Shown: in pieces, positions 58,680 to 64,000 of the stretch
Layout of the letters: the number at the start of each line of letters is the position of its first letter
Numbering within the stretch: position 1 is the first letter of the stretch
Assembly (NCBI GenBank): GCA_023055425.1
Contig: JALGPY010000003.1
Span: 22,689,001 to 22,753,000, forward strand
Direction: 5' to 3'
Source of the DNA: Linanthus parryae
Taxonomy: Eukaryota > Streptophyta > Magnoliopsida > Ericales > Polemoniaceae
DNA: 64,000 nucleotides
Made by a program: the position numbers and the translations under genes
Notes under the pieces: model-generated
Databases searched by the model: none
The model's input: the letters and a program-made list of their open reading frames with translations, nothing else
Told to the model about the DNA's origin: nothing

Positions 58680-61600
58680 ACTAGACATCAAAAGTGTATA
58701 ATTGTTCCAACATGCTCCACCATGGAGATTTTCAGACCAGAACAAGGTCAACCGTATCCCACGGCCGCCATCTTCTAGGATTCTAAGTGCAGAGCACTGA
58801 GAAAACAGTTCACTGTGAATTTCAAAATTATGTCTTCGCACTTTGACTGGGAGACGGGTAGAACAGTATGGTTCTATTCCTCGTAAAACCTTTGAGGACA
58901 ACTAGTAGATGTTGTCATCGAGGGAATGGATCCACCTATTTGTTGCTTGGAAGCATTATTTCTGCTGGTTTGATGTATCAGATTTTTTGGATACACTAAT
59001 CATCTAGCCCATTTGTTATTAGATTAGCTAAAGCACGTATTATTTTTGCCTACTTCGTAGTTACGTTGATTTAGAAATTATGAAGCCATAAACCACATAT
59101 TTTTTACAGCCACATGATGCAATATCCAGTGCAGTATATTTTCATAGTCAGAACTCCTACTATTCTTTCTGAACTGAAATCAACTAGCCTGGTCCTAGTT
59201 TAGACCCCTAGACTATGTTATATTCCTCTCAGTGTGCAGTGCTTTGGAATTCCTCGCCTTTTAGAAAGGATTTGTAATTACTTTATCGAGATTAAATTAT
59301 CCACATCCAAGTACAAAATAATCCTTCTTTCTCGCTTTCAATGACTGCTGTGACCCCCCCCCCACCCTTTCTTGTGGGCGCAATGTAGAAAAGGGTTCAA
59401 CTAGACAAAAGAACCGGATCATTGAAAATGAGATCAAATTACCTTTTGTATTGTAGAGCGAGTAAAGTAGAAGTTACAATTTTGGCTGCTGATTGTTGCT
59501 TGCTTTCTCCTTTTACAGAAAGAAGATGTGTCCTACCAACTTATTATGTTACTGTTCGACTAGGTAGTACTTTCTGATTTATGTTGTCCATGCTTCATTT
59601 CTACCGCTTTTTTATAAATATCTACCACATATTTTCTTTGTTTCGTTTCAATTGGAGATGCTTCTTTCTGAGGGATTGAACCTATGTGCTTCGACAAATG
59701 AACGAAAAAAGAGAAACCCCGTAGTATATATACTGTCACTAATCCGATACATTTTCTTTTGGTGACGAACTATGTACACTGGCGCTTGATGGGAACTGTT
59801 ACTTATTCACCATGTGTGGCTTAATGGTCATTAAATGTGTAAATGTTCACTTAGAGGGTACGTAGTCGCTTGCAAGAACTTCAACTAATCGAAGTATATA
59901 ACAAGATAATTAATATTTTTTAATGTCCAAGTAAGTCAGTTATGCAAATTCAAGGGGTGCAAGGGATGGAAGAAATGGAAGGACCATTAAACTCTCTACT
60001 CCTTTTGTTGTTCAGATTGGTGCTCTATGTCTGTGGAGCATTTATCCATTACCTTTCTTTTTGTTAATGTCGAAACTACAAATGGTGCTTGATTTACATG
60101 TACAGTATGTGCTTTCAAGAATGTAGGCCTTTTGCTTCTTTCTGTGGCACTATGCTTATTATGAAAAGGGGAGGGAATTCATTTCTTGCATCTCCTATTT
60201 TCATTCTTTCGCCCATCTAAAGTCTTCATTTGGGCTCAAAATAACCCCTTCATTATATTTCACGCAACTGTAACCAGGTCAGTGCTATGGGAGATATGCA
60301 TTATATCACATAACCTAATACCGACTGGTCTTGTGCAGATTCAGGAGTGCACATATAGGCGTCTAACTAAACTGCTATGCTGCTGTTTGGTGAATTCTGT
60401 GAAGTTAGGATGTTCTTTTGGTGCTTTGAAGGTTTTGTTTTGTCTGGTCGGTGAAAGGCTTTCAGCTATGCAGTGGTTTCTTGTTTTGGTCTGATTAAGT
60501 AGTGTTGTAGTTAGGTCCCTAGCTGCTGGTTCACTGGACTCCTGGCTTGTGGGGTTTTAAATATTTGGTGTAGATCTGGTGTTCTCCTGAATGCTCTGTT
60601 TGGAACTTAAATGTTGATATATATCTCGTGAATTAAGATATTTTTATCTGGGATTTGAGCTATATCTAATGCATATAGATAGAGACTGAAAACCATCTGT
60701 ATATTTATTTCCTTTTTCTTCTCTTTTTCTTTAACTGTGTTTGGAGTGGGAAGATCTGGTAATATTGCAACTTGTATTTCTTGATTTCATTATTCCTTTA
60801 TGCTTCCGTATCTTCTCTGCTGAAAGCAATTATACTCTCAAATGGAGAACAAAGTATTGTTTTGCAATTCTTTTTTCAGAGATTTGGGTATTTAAAACCA
60901 AATTAATCTTTGAATCAGGAAATCAGAGGTTCCCAGCGAATTATTATCAAATCAATGGCCCTATCAAAAGGTCATGATACGATACTCTGAATCTCTTTAT
61001 TGCACATCGGTTAGGTTTGATTGTCAGGTTGCCAGTTTTCTTGACAGGTTGCCGACTTTTTTAATCTATGTGCTGCAGATTGGCCAGGTTTAATTGTCAG
61101 GACTCGGGTGGGAAGAGAAGTTGAATTGAGGAGTTAGCATGCAATTCGTAATAGGTAATAGAGTTTGTGGTCACAAAGTCCTTCTGGGCTAAGCTATGAG
61201 CCAAGGTTGCCTGTTTCCCTATGTCATAGGTGGTAGTAATTTTACTATTCATGTGAGACTTTGAGAGGGGTCGAAAACTTGGTACTGTGTGGCCGCTTTG
61301 TTCATGTGAGTCAAAGTTGCCACATGATGAGAATTCTGTAATGTTTTACTATTTTTGTTTCAACGTTTTCAAATTTTTTGATGTCTGAGTGGTGAAGAAT
61401 GGTGATTGGCAAATTTGAAAGTTTAAATTGTGTCACAATCCTTTCTATGTATGAGGAGACATAACACAGTCACAAAAGATATGCTTTTTTGTTCTCATCA
61501 GGGCATTGAAATTACGTTAGGATGTTCCTTTTTCCGAGATTCATCTTAGTGGGGGAGGATGTTGTGATGATGTCGGGAAAGATACGTGAAAAAATAATTC

Positions 61601-61800
61601 CGGGAAAATTAGAAGAACAGAGATGGAAGGAAAATGCAAAAACTAAAAACATAGTTTTCATGAGTGTTCATTTCACAAGAAAGTGAGTAGGAAAATGAAT
61701 AGAAATAAAATTTTCCTACCAAATCTTGTGATTCTTTCAGGACAACATTTGAAGGAGAATGTTTTCTGCAGAAGAATAACCATAGTACAACTATCCTAAA
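58680..61800. other. Intergenic stretch, no gene seen
   Basis: Several short frames (for example 60,186-60,494) have no recognisable motif or splice context. A C-run with CCCCCCCCCCACCC is at 59,356. The sequence is AT-rich plant intergenic DNA. Confidence 0.4.
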
Positions 61801-61809
61801 ATAATTATT

Positions 61810-61885
61810 TTTTCGTCAACCGGATTTGAACTCGGGACCTCATGCAAGGGCTTCCAACGCTCTACCAATTGAGCTACCACCCTAG
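61810..61885 (-). repeat. tRNA-derived SINE head with clear A and B boxes
   Basis: On the minus strand TAGCTCAATTGG (61865-61876) is a near-perfect A box, and GTTCAAATCC (61822-61831) is a near-perfect B box. The acceptor arms do not pair, so this is not a working tRNA. The body continues left with GTTGACGAAAAAATAATT. It is a short SINE-like element. Confidence 0.65.
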
Positions 61886-62559
61886 TTGCTGTCCTAAAAC
61901 AAGTGAACACAAATACAGGAAAATAAAACGATTTTCATTTTCTCTTTCCTTCACTTTCTTGACAAATGGACACAGTCGTATTGTAGTTCAAGTATCGAAA
62001 TTGTTGTCACCCGAAGTTGGTTCAAAGCATTTTTCTTCGGTTGCTTACCGGTTTCTAGTTTTATCGTGTGTAGTTACGAGATGGTTTATAGTTTTTTGTT
62101 TTGTTGTTATGAATGTTGTATGTAGATCTGTATTTGTGTTACTGTGAGGCCGTCAACGAAGCATCCCAATAGTGTGAAAGGACATAATTTAGGTCAATGC
62201 ATCTCTCATTTTCTGCAGGTGTTGAGCCTTGTCATTGTCAGGAGGTATTGATAACCAGAGGCATTACCCAATATTGAAAAATAGACGGTAAACCCTAACT
62301 TTTGAGAGAACATGTGCACATACTCGTTTTAACAACTTTGTAATCGTCATGAATTGAGTCATATTATATACCATTCTAGTGGGAGGGGTTATTGTTGGTA
62401 TTTAATATGCGTAATGAGTACTTTGTGCTCTTTAGTGTAAATACATTTTTCTTCAGATATCGTGTTGTCTGGGCCAACTTTCGCACATCTTAACTTAACT
62501 CACAATGCTTAAAGATTATTAATAGTGGATGAATTTGAACAGAGATAATTGTGTTATGC

Positions 62560-62670
62560 ATCTATGCACATCGACTTAAATCACGGGACCCTAAGAATTA
62601 GTGGCAGTCGTGGAGTCTGAATCTCATACCTAAAGAAGAGAAAACTCATCCACTGACCCAACCCTCTTAG
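62560..62670 (-). repeat. tRNA-derived SINE-like sequence
   Basis: On the minus strand GGGTCAGTGGATGAG (near 62,645-62,659) and GAGATTCAGACTCC (62612-62625) fit A and B boxes. The order and spacing are right, though each box has several mismatches. Confidence 0.45.
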
Positions 62671-62735
62671 ATTTTTTTTTTTTTTTTTTTTTTGAAATGA
62701 CCCTTAGACTTTTTTTTTTTTTTTTTTTTTTGAAA
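62660..62735 (+). repeat. Twin 22-base T runs in a direct duplication
   Basis: T22 runs at 62672-62693 and 62710-62731 are each preceded by CTTAGA and followed by GAAA. The unit of about 38 bp is thus duplicated. A CT microsatellite (62859-62877) follows in the second F-box gene's leader. Confidence 0.8.
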
Positions 62736-63143
62736 CTAGACTTAAACTTTGTAAAAGGGGAAAGTTTTTTTCTCAAGACATTTTTTTATTTTTTTTAACG
62801 GAAACCAAATAAGCAACTTAGTTAGAGATCATTCTTCCCAATCAAGCGTAGAAGCAATCTCTCTCTCTCTCTCTCTCAGTTAGGGTTTTTGATGGCCTGA
62901 AACCCAACTTGTCTCTCTCATTCCTTTCCTCTCCTTGTCTCTCCTCCGGTTCTGAGATTGAAATACCAATCGGCCGAAGTCGAGCTTATTTTGGACCAAA
63001 CGCAGAGAGCCACTCTTCTGTTGTTGTCCAACTCCAATCAAACCGATCGATGAGTTCTGGACCCTCCTCCTCCTATCGGGAATAGATTATTACCTCTTTG
63101 TTGTAGCCTTGAACAAGAAGAAGAGGGCGCTATTAAGAAGAAG

Positions 63144-64000
63144 ATGATGAAGAAGAAGAAGACCATCTCCAGTGACATTGTTGAATCTAGTAGTAGTGGG
63201 TGAGTAACTCTCTCTCTCTCTCAATACTAATGATATCTGCCAACTGTTCTGATGCTATTCTGTACTACTACTCATTTGTGGTGTTATTGCGGTTTGCATA
63301 CATGACTCTGTTGGTTCTGTTTCCTTCCTCCAATTTCAAGTAAAAAATAATCTCGTGACTTTCTATGTCCCACTGAGAATGTAATACAATTTCACTATCA
63401 AGTCCAACATTAGGCTATCAGTAGGAAAACATACACCAAATATAAAGAAGAAAATTATGCCTGCATGATCCGACATTTGCTCTGGCATTCTTCTAGTGAT
63501 TTGAATTCATTAGTATTATTATTATTATAAATTTACTTCCAATCCGGTTAACTAGTTTCTCTTCGATATAATATTGCTGTGCGAATAAGACTTGCCCACT
63601 AATCACGATAGAAATTCCATTCCAGGTCTTCCAGAGAAAGGCTGCAGAGTATCCCTGAGTTAATGGCCAACTTGCCTACTGAAGTTGTCACCGACATACT
63701 CTTACGCTTGCCGGTGAAACCACTTGTACGTTTCCGGTGTGTCTCCAAACCCTGGCTTGCTCTCATTGACAGTCCTGATTTCATCAAATCACATCTCAAC
63801 CGTTCCATCGAAGCCAGAAACAACGGAAGCCTTATTGTTAAAGTGCTCCCTGATTTCCCGAGTATACCATTCGCTACCTATTCTTCGATTAACCAGGATT
63901 CACTTGACGTCGCCGTCGAAATCGACCACCCTTTTGGGAAATACTCCAGGGAGTGGTACGCTCCTCGGGTTGTGGGTTCCTGTAATGGTTTAATGCTTCT
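63144..64000 (+). CDS. F-box protein paralogue, cut by the window end
   Basis: Exon 1 is 63144-63199 (ATG, then Lys-rich MMKKKKTISSDIVESSSS; GTGAGT donor). Exon 2 starts at 63626 after TTCCAG, joins in phase 2, and runs off the window. The F-box (LPTEVVTDILLRLPVKPLVRF, WLALIDSPDFIKSHL) and the start of the F-box-associated domain (VVGSCNGLML) are present. Sequence and structure closely match the gene at 52,701, including the 5' region. It carries a few extra residues (VLPDFPSIPFA) relative to that gene. Probably functional. The stop codon is not seen. The pair is a tandem duplication. Confidence 0.85.

Noticed and set aside
60186..60494. 102-codon plus-strand frame
   Set aside because: Hydrophobic and Cys/Phe rich without motif or splice context; typical of AT-rich intergenic DNA.
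61810..61885. Functional tRNA gene
   Set aside because: A and B boxes are good, but the acceptor stem does not pair and the sequence runs on as a SINE-like body.

Overview
This window is nuclear DNA from a flowering plant, probably a eudicot. The evidence is spliced genes with GT-AG introns, tandem F-box genes with an F-box-associated domain, and dense nested plant transposons (Tat and Athila-type Ty3/gypsy, Ty1/copia, LINEs, a Helitron, SINE-like and MITE-like repeats). The species cannot be told from the sequence.

Layout. 1-2.4 kb: the 5' LTR of an Athila/Tat-like element (minus strand) sits inside the gag gene of a Ty1/copia element. 2.4-3.7 kb: transposon debris and LINE fragments. 3.3-11.3 kb (copy A) and 36.1-43.4 kb (copy B): two direct copies of a segment holding an unrecognised multi-exon gene with phase-1 introns; each copy carries its own lesions. 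12.5-16.7 kb: a decayed Ty1/copia element with its 3' LTR. 16.7-33.6 kb: the 3' part of a LINE, split at 17,540-33,144 by a 15.6-kb young Tat retrotransposon. 34.1-36.5 kb: a second LINE on the minus strand. 43.5-52.4 kb: a third LINE (plus strand), split by a solo LTR (target duplication CATCG), which is itself split by a 3.5-kb Helitron carrying three clean small exons. 52.7-64 kb: two tandem F-box genes, the second cut by the window end, separated by about 9 kb with few genes but several SINE-like and transposon-like repeats.

The most notable object is the Tat element. Its two 626-bp LTRs appear identical by eye and are flanked by CCTAG on both sides. It encodes gag-protease, reverse transcriptase with two RNase H domains, and integrase on the minus strand. 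Between the integrase and the 3' LTR lies a block of more than 20 tandem units, each able to form a small hairpin. The hairpin stems vary in sequence but the arms change together. Beyond the array, on the opposite strand, is an intact five-exon gene for a 1262-residue plant-mobile-domain protein with a C-terminal coiled coil, driven from its own upstream region next to the 3' LTR. The element therefore carries two convergent transcription units with a structured repeat block between them.

The only clear host genes are the F-box pair. The duplicated multi-exon gene and a possible two-exon gene near 58 kb are uncertain.
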